Source: Myxococcales bacterium
Lineage (GTDB): Bacteria; Myxococcota_A; Polyangia; Polyangiales; GCA-016699535
DNA: 64,000 nucleotides
Assembly (NCBI GenBank): GCA_020633325.1
Contig: JACKDX010000002.1
Coordinates: 310,001 to 374,000 of the forward strand
Direction: 5' to 3'
Shown here: positions 19,875 through 28,498 of the stretch, in pieces
Layout: every line of letters begins with the position of its first letter
Numbering within the stretch: position 1 is the stretch's first letter
Position numbers and translations under genes: made by a program
Notes under the pieces: generated by a model
The model's database searches: none
Told to the model about the DNA's origin: nothing
The model's input: the letters and a program-made list of their open reading frames with translations, nothing else

Positions 19875-20270
19875 ATGCAAAAGACCATGTTTTTGGCGAA
19901 GATTCATAGGGCGGTGATCACCCACGCTGACCCTGCCTACGAGGGAAGCGTAAGCGTGGATGAGGTTTTATTAGAGGCTGCGGGCATTTCGGAATATGAG
20001 GCGGTGCACGTGTGGAACATCACGAGGGGCACCCGATTGATGACATACGCCATCAAGGCGCCGAGGGACTCGGGCTTCATTTGCATCAATGGCGCTGCTG
20101 CCCATCTCAACGAACCCGGTGATACAGTTATCTTGGCCACGTTTGGCCAGATGGACGCCGAAGAGGCCCACGAACATAAGCCAGTGGTCGTGCGCGTCGA
20201 TGCGAACAACCGCATCATCGGTCGGCAATCAGAACGACCCGGGCCGGCCTTGCCTAAAGCACTACACTAG
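19875..20270 (+). CDS. panD: aspartate 1-decarboxylase PanD
   Basis: Pyruvoyl-dependent enzyme making beta-alanine for pantothenate and CoA. The self-cleavage site YEGS is placed exactly at G24-S25, and the NGAAAH stretch of the active site is present. At 131 residues the length is typical. I chose ATG 19875, preceded by GGGAGAG, over ATG 19863. The 192 nt between this gene and the divergent UPF0182 gene contain no convincing gene. Confidence 0.95.
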   Translation: MQKTMFLAKIHRAVITHADPAYEGSVSVDEVLLEAAGISEYEAVHVWNITRGTRLMTYAIKAPRDSGFICINGAAAHLNEPGDTVILATFGQMDAEEAHEHKPVVVRVDANNRIIGRQSERPGPALPKALH

Positions 20271-20285
20271 AGGGAAGGCTTAGGG

Positions 20286-20291
20286 TACAAT
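20286..20291 (+). promoter_or_regulatory. possible -10 element for tRNA-Leu
   Basis: TACAAT about 38 nt before the mature tRNA 5' end fits a -10 hexamer. The -35 region (near 20263) is poor, so this is only a suggestion. Confidence 0.3.
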
Positions 20292-20328
20292 CCGCCGCTC
20301 AGCGGCCCCATTGAGGGCACCAAGATGA

Positions 20329-20413
20329 GCCGGGGTGGCGGAATGGCAGACGCGGAAGACTTAAAATCTTCTATCGATCACTCGATGTGCGGGTTCGAGT
20401 CCCGCCCTCGGCA
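20329..20413 (+). tRNA. tRNA-Leu (anticodon UAA)
   Basis: Cloverleaf read by eye. The acceptor stem GCCGGGG pairs with CCTCGGC at 20406-20412. The D arm contains the class-II features. The anticodon stem GAAGA/TCTTC encloses loop CTTAAAA, giving UAA. A long variable arm follows, then the T arm GCGGG-TTCGAGT-CCCGC. The discriminator is A20413, and CCA is not encoded (next bases CCG). The 85-nt length with a long variable arm is typical of leucine tRNAs. Confidence 0.93.
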
Positions 20414-20430
20414 CCGCCAGAGCATGGCAG

Positions 20431-21378
20431 CTAACCTAATGCGGCATACGAAGCGGGCGAAGGAACGGCATCGTCGGCGAACGCGACAAGCCTTCGAAAT
20501 TCGCTATACCGATGTTGGATGTCATTGAAGGAAAGATGCAGCAAGCGAGCGGGCCCCACGCCCTCCACGTCAAACGAAGCCACCGCAGACCCGTAAATCA
20601 CAGCTTGCCGCAGAACCGAGGCGTCAAAAGATCCGCACGAAGCGATCCACCCCAGCAACGCTCCTGCAAAACTGTCGCCCGCTCCGGTCGGATCTCGCAC
20701 CTCTTTTAGTGGATAAGCTGGGGCAGAAAACACTTCGCCGTCATGAAACAATAAGGCGCCGTATTCGCCTCGCTTGATGATCACAGTCTTGGGACCCATT
20801 GTTTGCATTATGCGCGCCGACTCGACAAGGTTATACGTGCATGCAAGCTCTCGTGCTTCTTCCTCGTTGATCACCAGGACATCTACACGCTGCAACGTGC
20901 GGCGTAACGCAGGCAGTGCGCCTTGAATCCAATAATTCATGGTATCGGCGACCACCAACTTCGGTTTACGAATCTGTTCCAACACAGCGAGTTGTAATAC
21001 CGGGTCTATATTTCCCAGCAAGATAAACTCGGAGTCCTTAAAGCTCTCAGGCAGGACGGGGGCGAAGTCCGCAAACACGTTGAGCTCGGTCGACAGGGTC
21101 TCTCGGGAGGCAAGGTTAGTGGAATAACGTCCTGCCCAATGGAAGGTCTTACCCATCCTTTGCTCTAGACCCGACAAATCGATGCGACGGTTCGTGAGCA
21201 GTTCTAAAAAGCTTGGAGGAAAATCCGCCCCCACCACGCCCACGAGCCGGATGGGCGCAAACAGTGCGCCTGAGACCGCCGCATACAACGCTGCGCCGCC
21301 TGCAACTTTCGGGTAGTACCCACAGGGAAGATGCAAGGTATCAAACGCGACTGAACCAACCACCAAGACAGGTGTCAT
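20431..21378 (-). CDS. PfkB-family sugar/nucleoside kinase
   Basis: A 315-residue ribokinase-like kinase. It shows an N-terminal VVGSVAFDTL strand, the substrate-site GGAALYAA, a central INEEEARELA and the C-terminal anion-hole signature DPTGAGDSFAGALLGW with the catalytic Asp. The substrate cannot be read from sequence. It is the last gene of a minus-strand group with anmK and a HAD phosphatase (26-nt gap to anmK), so a sugar or sugar phosphate from cell-wall recycling is a reasonable guess. It ends 17 nt from the convergent tRNA. Confidence 0.85.
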   Translation of the reverse strand: MTPVLVVGSVAFDTLHLPCGYYPKVAGGAALYAAVSGALFAPIRLVGVVGADFPPSFLELLTNRRIDLSGLEQRMGKTFHWAGRYSTNLASRETLSTELNVFADFAPVLPESFKDSEFILLGNIDPVLQLAVLEQIRKPKLVVADTMNYWIQGALPALRRTLQRVDVLVINEEEARELACTYNLVESARIMQTMGPKTVIIKRGEYGALLFHDGEVFSAPAYPLKEVRDPTGAGDSFAGALLGWIASCGSFDASVLRQAVIYGSAVASFDVEGVGPARLLHLSFNDIQHRYSEFRRLVAFADDAVPSPASYAALG

Positions 21379-21404
21379 AGCAAACGAGCCTCCTAACAGA
21401 GCTC

Positions 21405-22565
21405 TCAGGGGGTTTCAAGCCGCATTTCACTCCCCGGCGCAATTTCGCCGCAAATTACGGCCCGCTGGGCGCCAGTGGCCGCGGGAATTGTGCCAGGGCG
21501 TCCGCAAAGGGTCTCGTGCGCCAAAATTGCAAACGCAACTGCCTCCTTCGCATCGGTGAGCCTCGGGTCCTGATGTGTACAAAGCTTCAGACCAATCGTA
21601 GAGAGATGATGGCGCAGGGCAAGCATTAAGGTGCGATTATGCACGCCCCCGCCGCTGACAAATACCTGGGCCAAACCGGGCCAGCGTGGCAGAACGAACC
21701 TCTGATACGCATCGGCCACGCTCAGCGCACACATCTCAACCGCTGTACGCAGGACATCGATCAAAGGAACATGGGCAGCGTTCGGCCCGAGCAGCATATC
21801 TCCAAACGACTCATATCCAGCGCTCTTGGGCGGCGGCTTAAGAAAAAACGGATGTGACAGCCATGTGGCGAGGAGTTCTCGTTCGATTCGTCCACCGCGG
21901 GAAAACTGCCCGTTGAAATCTATGCCGGATGTATTGCCGGGGATTCGCGCAGCCAAGCTGTCGATCCACTGATTGGCTGGGCCGGTGTCAAACGCCAGTG
22001 TGGATTCCCTGTCAACCGTCAGCACGGTGAGATTGGATATGCTGCCAAGATTGTGTAGCGCCAAAGGTTTGGGTTCCTTGGCAAACAACAGGTACTCGGC
22101 CAAAGGGACCAAGGGCGCGCCTTGACCGCCAACAGCCATATCCCTTTGGCGAAAGTTGCCCACGGTAAGGATCCCTGTGATGTGAGCGATCACCGATGGA
22201 GAGCCGATCTGCAGGCTTGAGCCGTTCTGTCCGTGGGGCGGGATGTGAACCAGTGTTTGACCGTGGCTGCCAATGGCGTCGATAGCGCGTGCATCGAGAC
22301 GGTTTTTGATGAGGAACTGGTTTACGCTCCGGCCAAAAACCTCCGCCAAATCGACGTTAAGCATACATACTTCGTGCACTGAAGCAGTCCGGGCATCACA
22401 AAGCCTCTGGTGCAGGGCCGGGCTGTACGGCGAATAATCGGTCTCAATAACCGCAATGTTGAGCTCGGGATAAGCGCCTGAAATGCGAACCAGTGCGACG
22501 TCAACCCCGTCCATGCTCATCCCGGACATCAGCCCAATGAGCAGGCGCTCTTTTTTTTGTGACAT
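21405..22565 (-). CDS. anmK: anhydro-N-acetylmuramic acid kinase AnmK
   Basis: Opens the 1,6-anhydro ring of anhMurNAc and phosphorylates it to MurNAc-6-phosphate during peptidoglycan recycling. Motifs are GLMSGMSMDGVDVAL (ATP loop, variant of GTSLDGVD), IGSHGQTLVH, a central FDTGPANQWID and FVSGGGVHN. The length of 386 fits the family. I chose ATG 22565 because it gives the family-like N-terminus, just after the HAD stop; TTG 22610 and ATG 22592 would overlap that gene. Confidence 0.9.
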   Translation of the reverse strand: MSQKKERLLIGLMSGMSMDGVDVALVRISGAYPELNIAVIETDYSPYSPALHQRLCDARTASVHEVCMLNVDLAEVFGRSVNQFLIKNRLDARAIDAIGSHGQTLVHIPPHGQNGSSLQIGSPSVIAHITGILTVGNFRQRDMAVGGQGAPLVPLAEYLLFAKEPKPLALHNLGSISNLTVLTVDRESTLAFDTGPANQWIDSLAARIPGNTSGIDFNGQFSRGGRIERELLATWLSHPFFLKPPPKSAGYESFGDMLLGPNAAHVPLIDVLRTAVEMCALSVADAYQRFVLPRWPGLAQVFVSGGGVHNRTLMLALRHHLSTIGLKLCTHQDPRLTDAKEAVAFAILAHETLCGRPGTIPAATGAQRAVICGEIAPGSEMRLETP

Positions 22566-22578
22566 TGAAAACAGAGGA

Positions 22579-23064
22579 TTAAGGATTGGCATGAAAAATA
22601 AGCTGCTCAATCTCCTCTAACACGCGAGCACCTCCCCGAGCCTTGGTGACAAAATGCGCCTGGCGCAGCGCTTCGGGATGCGCATCAGAGACCGCGCACG
22701 CCAATCCCACCATGGTAAACACAGCACAGTCACCCAATCCGTCGCCCACATAGCAGATGCGGTTTAGGGGAATATCATAAGTGCGTGAAATATCGATCAC
22801 GGCTGAGGGTTTATCTTCAGTACCCAACCACTTGGTGGGAAGTCCCAAAAGCTGCATGCGCTCGCAGGCGGACCGGGTGGTGTTGGCCGACACGGGGACG
22901 ACAGGTAGCCCGCGTGCAGTCATGCGCAAGATGGCCTCTCCATCGCGTACGCTATAGTATTGCACCCAACCAATATCACTTCCCTGCCAACAGGTACGTG
23001 CATCGGTCAACGTGCCGTCGAGGTCCATCGCTAAGAGTCCCACACTGGCAAACCTCAACACCAC
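22579..23064 (-). CDS. KdsC-like capless HAD phosphatase
   Basis: A 161-residue C0-type HAD phosphatase resembling KDO-8-phosphate phosphatase. The nucleophile motif is MDLDGTLTDAR, with VSANTTRSACERM in place of the usual ITGR, a lysine at TEDKPSA, and the Mg-binding motif GDGLGD (normally GDDxxD). KdsC acts in lipopolysaccharide synthesis. Here, next to anmK, a MurNAc-6-phosphate or other amino-sugar phosphate is an alternative substrate (inference). The start is GTG 23064, 2 nt after the PDZ gene's stop. Confidence 0.82.
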   Translation of the reverse strand: MVLRFASVGLLAMDLDGTLTDARTCWQGSDIGWVQYYSVRDGEAILRMTARGLPVVPVSANTTRSACERMQLLGLPTKWLGTEDKPSAVIDISRTYDIPLNRICYVGDGLGDCAVFTMVGLACAVSDAHPEALRQAHFVTKARGGARVLEEIEQLIFHANP

Positions 23065-23066
23065 GA

Positions 23067-23444
23067 CTACAACAAGGCTCGGTCGTCATAGGGGGCGCGT
23101 TCAATGCGTATTGACCGCTGCCTCCCGTTGCGCTCGATACGCAGCTCCACATGACTGCCGACAGATCCGCGCAAACGGGAGACGACTTGCTTAAGCGTAA
23201 GATGCTCCACGGCTTCCCCGTCGACGTCCACAATGCGATCGCCCTGTCTTAGGCCCGCCAGAGCCGCCGGGCCTGTATCGGGCACATGGACTACCCGCAA
23301 CCCGTGAGATTGGGAGAACCTCAGCTTGGCATGAATGCCGCCTTGCCAATGGTTGCTGGCACACTGCGCGCCGCCCATCCACAACAGCAATCCCATGGGC
23401 CACAGCAAATACCGTGGATTATATCGCCTGTCTCTCGCTAGCAT
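23067..23444 (-). CDS. secreted or membrane-anchored PDZ-domain protein
   Basis: A short protein of 125 residues with an N-terminal hydrophobic segment (about 11-28, LLWPMGLLLWMGGAQC). This is probably a signal peptide or anchor; the cysteine context lacks a good lipobox. A single PDZ domain fills residues 45-118, with the carboxylate loop at GLRVVHV and the typical PAALAGLRQGDRIVDVDGE. It has no protease domain. Its start overlaps the vWA gene's stop (TAATG), so the two are translationally linked. Confidence 0.8.
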   Translation of the reverse strand: MLARDRRYNPRYLLWPMGLLLWMGGAQCASNHWQGGIHAKLRFSQSHGLRVVHVPDTGPAALAGLRQGDRIVDVDGEAVEHLTLKQVVSRLRGSVGSHVELRIERNGRQRSIRIERAPYDDRALL

Positions 23445-24832
23445 TAGGGGCCGCCATCGATGTCATCCACACCGCCGTCATTGCTTGGCATGGCGGGAAC
23501 AATAATACGAAGCGTCGTGCGTGATAAGACGATGCCATCGCCCACGACCTCGATGGGCACCCGAAATATGTGGGGGTAATCCGGGGCCGATGGAAGTAAA
23601 TCGTTCTTCAGGTTTACCTCGAACCGGAGAGTGACACCCGCGCCGACCTCGACAAAGGTGTCGAATACCCCGTCAAACGGCGGCTGGCGATCTTCCCGCC
23701 CGGGCATCGGGATCCCGAAGGGAACCGTCGCCGAGCTTGCTTCAACCGACCGTACAAATCCTAGGGGATCGTCGATAATCTCTGCATGCACTTCTTGGAA
23801 TTCTAAGCTATTAACGAGTGCCACGACGGCATCGACGAGCGTACTCGAGGTCCCAGAACCGTTGCTTTTGATGTCAAAAACCAAGGGGCACACGCCGGCC
23901 AATGGTGGATGGGTTTGCCCGTTCAATCCCGTGGGACATGCTTCATCGATAGGGGCCATTACCGCATGGGTGGCCACCGCGATATATGCCGGATCCCCCC
24001 GCACCTCGGGATCACTGACCATGCTGACAGCAAAGATGTCAAGTGCGTTCATGGCCGCGATAGCCTCGGGTAACCCATGCACGCCAGAAAACGTATCCTC
24101 ATAATCGGACGGTGTATGAAAGAGGGCGTCTGTGGCCAATATCACGATGTGCAACGCGCCCTGGCGAAAACCTGCGCCTCCGAGCGTGCCGCCTCCTACA
24201 AGCGCGTGACCACTGTACGGCGCGACGAGTGTCTGCCCTTGATGGACAAATCCGTCACCCGTGCTCAGTTGCCACAACGCCTCAAGGCCGGATTCTGGAT
24301 AATCGCCGCCATGTCCCAAGGGGTCGTCAAGCTTGGCAACTGCTTGCTCGACGCTGCTGAGACTACTCGTTACGGCCGTCTCGAGCGTGAAGGGACGGTC
24401 GGTGCTGCTTCCGAAGTCAGCCGCGGGGAAATCCTCGAATGCCGCGACGCCAAAAGAAGAGTTGGGCACCCTGGCACGTATGCCCGGGATGACCACGCGT
24501 GTCATATCCCGCTGCAGGTTGTCGATCTCCTCGCGAAAGCTGCTTGTGGTATCGATCAGAAAGACGACATCCGCCGCCGACGGGTCAGCTGTGGCATCCA
24601 GGCCAAACAGTGTACTGGGGGCGCCATAGGCCAGCACGATTTCGGTGTCTGCATCCGGTAGTTTCGGCTCGGGGCCGCGGGCATCCGACGGGGAAAGCAC
24701 ATCGGGTGTTTTGGTGTCCCCAGGTTCGATATCGGGGCCGCTGTCGGGCAGTGTAGGCGGTGATGGACGCGCATCTGAGCAGCCGAGCCACAGGAACGCT
24801 GCGAACGCGTAGAGAACCAGCCTGATACGCAT
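23444..24832 (-). CDS. vWA-domain lipoprotein
   Basis: About 462 residues. A lipoprotein signal ends at C18 (lipobox WLGC). A proline- and aspartate-rich linker (to about 85) leads to a von Willebrand A domain with the metal-site DTTSS in VVFLIDTTSSF. The C-terminal part looks like beta-rich Ig-type strands (VTLRFEVNLKNDLL). It likely sits on the periplasmic or outer face of the envelope and binds protein ligands. ATG 24832 is preferred because it starts directly at the signal peptide. First gene of the minus-strand operon down to pfkB. Confidence 0.8.
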   Translation of the reverse strand: MRIRLVLYAFAAFLWLGCSDARPSPPTLPDSGPDIEPGDTKTPDVLSPSDARGPEPKLPDADTEIVLAYGAPSTLFGLDATADPSAADVVFLIDTTSSFREEIDNLQRDMTRVVIPGIRARVPNSSFGVAAFEDFPAADFGSSTDRPFTLETAVTSSLSSVEQAVAKLDDPLGHGGDYPESGLEALWQLSTGDGFVHQGQTLVAPYSGHALVGGGTLGGAGFRQGALHIVILATDALFHTPSDYEDTFSGVHGLPEAIAAMNALDIFAVSMVSDPEVRGDPAYIAVATHAVMAPIDEACPTGLNGQTHPPLAGVCPLVFDIKSNGSGTSSTLVDAVVALVNSLEFQEVHAEIIDDPLGFVRSVEASSATVPFGIPMPGREDRQPPFDGVFDTFVEVGAGVTLRFEVNLKNDLLPSAPDYPHIFRVPIEVVGDGIVLSRTTLRIIVPAMPSNDGGVDDIDGGP

Positions 24833-24937
24833 GATCGTAGTATAGCCTAAGAGGCCCCCCCCGGGTCTTTTGTCGCCCATTACTACCCGCATGTTTGACA
24901 CCTTGGGTCGAGCCGCTACGATGAAAATAATAAGAGT

Positions 24938-24952
24938 GCCCGCCAGGCGGGC
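24938..24952 (+). other. GC hairpin in the leader of the FHA gene
   Basis: GCCCGC-CAG-GCGGGC forms a perfect 6-bp stem that ends one base before the GGAGGAG ribosome-binding site (24953-24959). It could modulate access to the site; no U tract follows, so it is not a standard terminator. Confidence 0.4.
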
Positions 24953-24969
24953 GGAGGAGCGAATGTCAG

Positions 24970-26409
24970 ATGTATCGACTCGTCATTGTGGATGACGAGG
25001 GCAAGACGACGGTGGTTCCTTTGTTTGATGATGTGATCACCATCGGACGCAAGGGGGGAAGTACCGTCATATTGCCTGAGCGGAACATCTCACGCTTACA
25101 CGCCAAGCTAACCCGCGCCGAAGGGCATCTGCGCATAGAGGACCTGAGCTCTTACACCGGTGTCATCGTCAATGGCAAGCGCATCCATACCCGGGCCATT
25201 CTAAACCCGGGGGATCGGCTGGCCATGGGTGACTATCGCATGGTCCTAGAACGGGAGCCGGATTTAGACGAGCCTTCCTTGCCCCAAGGCCACTCCCGAA
25301 CGACGGTGCCCGATACGCCCACAAGTGGCGTGCTGCCCGAAGCCTTTCAGGTGGCTCCAGACATCAAGTCGCATTCGAAGCGACCACGCAAGCCTGTAGG
25401 CAAAAGCCGCGCAGAGACGCTGCCCGTCTCGCGCCTGCCTTTAGTAGTCGCAGGGGGCATCATCGGCACGGCCGTCATGTTTGGCGGGCTCATGGTGTAT
25501 AATGCCTACCGTGCCAGGCAGCGTGTGCCCGCTCCAGACACCCAAGGCATCGCCCTGATTGAATCAGGGCAGGCGTTTTGGGAGGCGCTTAAGGACTGCC
25601 AATATGCCCTCAGGTCCCAGGATTATCCTCGGGCAACGCTGCTTGGACAAAAAGCTTTGGCCCTCAGGCCCGACAGCGAGCAGGCGCAAAGCTGCATGAA
25701 CTCAGCTGCCCGTGCCCACAAAGAACAGCAGGCGTTTGAGCAAGGCAAGACCATGTTCGAGGAAGGGCGGATTGAAGATGCGTATCAGCATTTCAAAGAC
25801 ACACTTGCCGAAAACAGCGCCTTTCGCAGTCGAGATGAAGTGATTCAAAGCGCGCGGCAGTATGCGGCGCTTAGGCTCAGCCAAGCCCAAGCGCAGGCGC
25901 GCACCCTGCCGGAACTTGCGCTCCGAAGAGCGGACGAAATACTGGCAATGTCTTTTGTGCCTGCGCACGTACGAAACGATGCTCAGGCGCTCCACGACAG
26001 GCTTAGTAACCAGTCTGCGCGCCGCGCGGCTCTAAGCGTTCAGGCCATTGCACATAAGGCCGCCGACCCTCTGCCGAAAAAGTCTCCGACGACCGTCAAA
26101 GAGACAGAAGCCGTGCCGCTGCAGGCGCCTTGGCCTAAAGCACCCAACCCGCCCCAAGCAAATGGACTCAGCGCGGCACGCGAGTGCCTTCAAAGGGGCG
26201 ATAATGCATGTGCGCTTCTCGCACTTCGGCGTGCGGGCTCGTCTGCCGAGCTGGCTCTGCGCATTGCCACCCATCGACAGATGGGCAATACCCAAGCTGC
26301 CATCCGCGATATGCAGACGTATATCCGGCGCTATCCGAGCGAGCCGCGCGCGATGGAGTACCAGGAATTTATGAGCCTCAGGGAGGAAACGCCCTCTTCC
26401 GGACAATGA
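24970..26409 (+). CDS. FHA-domain membrane protein with extracytoplasmic TPR region
   Basis: A 479-residue protein. The N-terminal FHA domain (about 20-97) carries IGRKGGSTVILPERNISRLHA and VNGKRI, the usual phosphothreonine-binding layout (GR, SRLH, NG). A proline-rich linker and one membrane helix (about 156-178) follow. After this come TPR-like repeats in 190-350 and 395-475. By topology the FHA is cytoplasmic and the repeats periplasmic, so it may pass a kinase signal across the membrane. No Ser/Thr kinase is in the window. ATG 24970 sits ten bases after GGAGGAG. Confidence 0.85.
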   Translation: MYRLVIVDDEGKTTVVPLFDDVITIGRKGGSTVILPERNISRLHAKLTRAEGHLRIEDLSSYTGVIVNGKRIHTRAILNPGDRLAMGDYRMVLEREPDLDEPSLPQGHSRTTVPDTPTSGVLPEAFQVAPDIKSHSKRPRKPVGKSRAETLPVSRLPLVVAGGIIGTAVMFGGLMVYNAYRARQRVPAPDTQGIALIESGQAFWEALKDCQYALRSQDYPRATLLGQKALALRPDSEQAQSCMNSAARAHKEQQAFEQGKTMFEEGRIEDAYQHFKDTLAENSAFRSRDEVIQSARQYAALRLSQAQAQARTLPELALRRADEILAMSFVPAHVRNDAQALHDRLSNQSARRAALSVQAIAHKAADPLPKKSPTTVKETEAVPLQAPWPKAPNPPQANGLSAARECLQRGDNACALLALRRAGSSAELALRIATHRQMGNTQAAIRDMQTYIRRYPSEPRAMEYQEFMSLREETPSSGQ

Positions 26410-26431
26410 TCAGGGTTGGAGCACACATACG

Positions 26432-26460
26432 TTGACATGCCCGTACACATGAAAGATACT
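26432..26460 (+). promoter_or_regulatory. strong candidate sigma-70 promoter for the OmpA/TSP3 gene
   Basis: A perfect TTGACA (26432-26437), 17-nt spacer and GATACT (26455-26460). The predicted start near 26467 leaves a 29-nt leader. It lies in the 86-nt gap after the FHA gene, so the OmpA-like gene has its own promoter. Confidence 0.6.
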
Positions 26461-26495
26461 CTCCGCACCTCTGCACCGTTTGAGACAGACGAATC

Positions 26496-28487
26496 ATGCC
26501 CGATTTTGCAGCGCGACGCTGCTTTGAGCGACGCCTTCTTGTAGTTCTTTTCCTCTTGCTAGGGGCGGTGTCGGGCTTTGCCCCTTCTCTGGCTCACGCT
26601 CAGAATGGCAGGCTCAACCAAGGTGGGATGGATCTCCATTTATTTCGTCCAGCGGTCGACTCCAAGGGACATTTTTCAGTCAACGGCAGCGAAATTCTAG
26701 GTCATCTCGATTACAGCTTCGGCCTCGTGCTCGACGGAGGCTTTGGCATTTTGCCGTATCGCGGCTTTATCAACGACGCGAGTCGGTCCGCTGCCAATGC
26801 CGAAAGAGAAGATCGCATTGTAGATACCGTCCTCACGGGCACCTTTCACCTGAACCTCGGATTGTGGAACTTTTTGGTGCTGGGTGTGCAGCTACCCGTA
26901 CAAGGGGTAGGGGGGTCCAATGTCACGGTGCCTGGCGTCTATAATGACGGCGGCCGAGGGCTCGACTACCAGGGCCTTGGCAACATCGCGCTTCATGCCA
27001 AGGCGCGTCTTTTACGCTCCGACCGGGATGCCATTGGTCTAGCGGCCCTGTTGCACGTGGGCTTCCCCACCGGCTCTCCCGAAGAGTATGCAGGCGACCC
27101 CGGGGTGACCCTGTGGCCAAGCCTTGCTGTCGAATGGTGGCCGGTGCGTCCCGTTAGGCTTGGCGTCAATGTCGGATATCGATTTATTTCGGGCGAAGGA
27201 GCGAAATTCCCGATTGCCGGGCGGGCCGATCCGAGCGCCACAAATGCCATCAGTGCTGCAATCACCGATGCCGGCGATCCGCTCACGTACGACGACTTGA
27301 TCACATTCGGGGTGGGCGCGAGCTTTCGGATTTTCCCCCCCGTCGATCTGGTGGCTGAGTTCTACGGCAACCAGATCTATAACGAGATTGGGGAACGCGG
27401 CTCACTGGCGATGGAAACGGTGGGCGGCCTGAAAATCTTTGTCGAGCGCAACAGCTATTTGATGCTTGGCGGCGGAATTGGGATTCCCAACGATGGTTTT
27501 TCCGCGCCCAAGGCCCGTGCCATCGTGGGTTTCGTGTTCGAGCCCTCCGTCAGGGACCGGGACGGCGATGGGATTAAAGACGACATCGATAAATGTCCCG
27601 ACGAGCCCGAGGACTTCGATGGCTTTGAGGACGAGGATGGCTGCCCTGATCCCGACAACGACAAAGACGGCATCTTGGATGTCGATGACGATTGCCCCCT
27701 CATCCCCGAGGACATGGATGGCGATGAGGACCAAGACGGCTGTCCCGAGGGTGAAGACGGCGATCGCGACGGCGACGGCATCCTCGATAGCGTAGATGCA
27801 TGCCCAGACGAGCCCGAGGACTTCGATGGCTTTGAGGACGAGGATGGCTGCCCTGATCCCGACAACGACAAAGACGGCATCCTCGACAAGGACGACTTGT
27901 GTCCCAACGATCCCGAGGACAAAGATGGCTTTGAAGACCAGGACGGCTGCCCTGACGTCGATAACGACAAAGACCGCATTCTCGATGTGGACGACACGTG
28001 TCCGAATAAGCCGGAAACCTACAATGGTTTCGAAGACGAAGACGGCTGCCCTGACAAGGGTGACGTGATTGTCGAGGAGAACCGCATTCTAATCCTGCAA
28101 AAGATTTACTTTGAAACCAACAGCGCAGAGATCCAAAAGCGAAGTATCCCCATTGTTGATGCTCTTGCGGCAACATTGGTGGGCAACCCACAGATCCGCC
28201 TGATAGAGATTCAAGGTCACGCCGATGAGCGTTCAAGCGATGCCTACAACATCCGCCTGACCAAAGCGCGTGCTGCATCCGTGCGAGAAGCGCTAGTGAA
28301 TCGCGGCGTGGCTCCCGGCCGCATGCGGAGTGCGGGTTATGGTGAACGTTGCCCCGTCGATCCAAGTCATAATGAAGCGGCGTGGGAGAAGAATCGCCGG
28401 GTGGAGTTCAAGATACTAGAGACGGATCAGGGGCCGACCAAAGTTCAAGTGGTGTGCCCTGCGGGCCGCAGTCTGACGCCGAAGTAG
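26496..28487 (+). CDS. OmpA-family outer-membrane protein with thrombospondin type-3 repeats
   Basis: A 663-residue envelope protein. The signal peptide ends at about AHA-QNG (33-36). Residues about 45-345 are amphipathic beta strands consistent with an outer-membrane barrel. A calcium-binding TSP3 tract (about 350-520) contains several DxDxDGIxDxxDxCP units. An OmpA-type peptidoglycan-binding domain (about 530-640) contains the NIRLTKARAASVREAL helix and a SAGYGE turn. It should tie the outer membrane to the cell wall with the acidic stalk between. Confidence 0.9.
   Translation: MPDFAARRCFERRLLVVLFLLLGAVSGFAPSLAHAQNGRLNQGGMDLHLFRPAVDSKGHFSVNGSEILGHLDYSFGLVLDGGFGILPYRGFINDASRSAANAEREDRIVDTVLTGTFHLNLGLWNFLVLGVQLPVQGVGGSNVTVPGVYNDGGRGLDYQGLGNIALHAKARLLRSDRDAIGLAALLHVGFPTGSPEEYAGDPGVTLWPSLAVEWWPVRPVRLGVNVGYRFISGEGAKFPIAGRADPSATNAISAAITDAGDPLTYDDLITFGVGASFRIFPPVDLVAEFYGNQIYNEIGERGSLAMETVGGLKIFVERNSYLMLGGGIGIPNDGFSAPKARAIVGFVFEPSVRDRDGDGIKDDIDKCPDEPEDFDGFEDEDGCPDPDNDKDGILDVDDDCPLIPEDMDGDEDQDGCPEGEDGDRDGDGILDSVDACPDEPEDFDGFEDEDGCPDPDNDKDGILDKDDLCPNDPEDKDGFEDQDGCPDVDNDKDRILDVDDTCPNKPETYNGFEDEDGCPDKGDVIVEENRILILQKIYFETNSAEIQKRSIPIVDALAATLVGNPQIRLIEIQGHADERSSDAYNIRLTKARAASVREALVNRGVAPGRMRSAGYGERCPVDPSHNEAAWEKNRRVEFKILETDQGPTKVQVVCPAGRSLTPK
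27600..27674 (+). repeat. 75-bp direct repeat, copy 1, in the TSP3 tract
   Basis: Identical at the DNA level to 27807-27881 (offset 207 bp, 69 codons), so the reading frame is preserved. It encodes one acidic TSP3 unit. Perfect identity, including third positions, implies recent duplication or gene conversion. Confidence 0.9.
27807..27881 (+). repeat. 75-bp direct repeat, copy 2, in the TSP3 tract
   Basis: Second copy of the repeat at 27600-27674. The sequences diverge immediately outside both boundaries (T versus C on the 3' side). Confidence 0.9.
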
Positions 28488-28498
28488 TGTGATTGTGA

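Noticed and set aside
19685..19909. Open frame in front of panD
   Set aside because: It overlaps the panD start, has no recognisable protein pattern and no clear ribosome-binding site.
27455..27997. Long Ser/Pro-rich frame antisense to the TSP3 tract
   Set aside because: It is the complement of repeated Asp/Gly codons; its low-complexity composition is explained by the real gene on the plus strand.
27550..28060. CRISPR-like repeats
   Set aside because: The repeats are in frame and encode acidic TSP3 units; spacing is not of repeat-spacer type.
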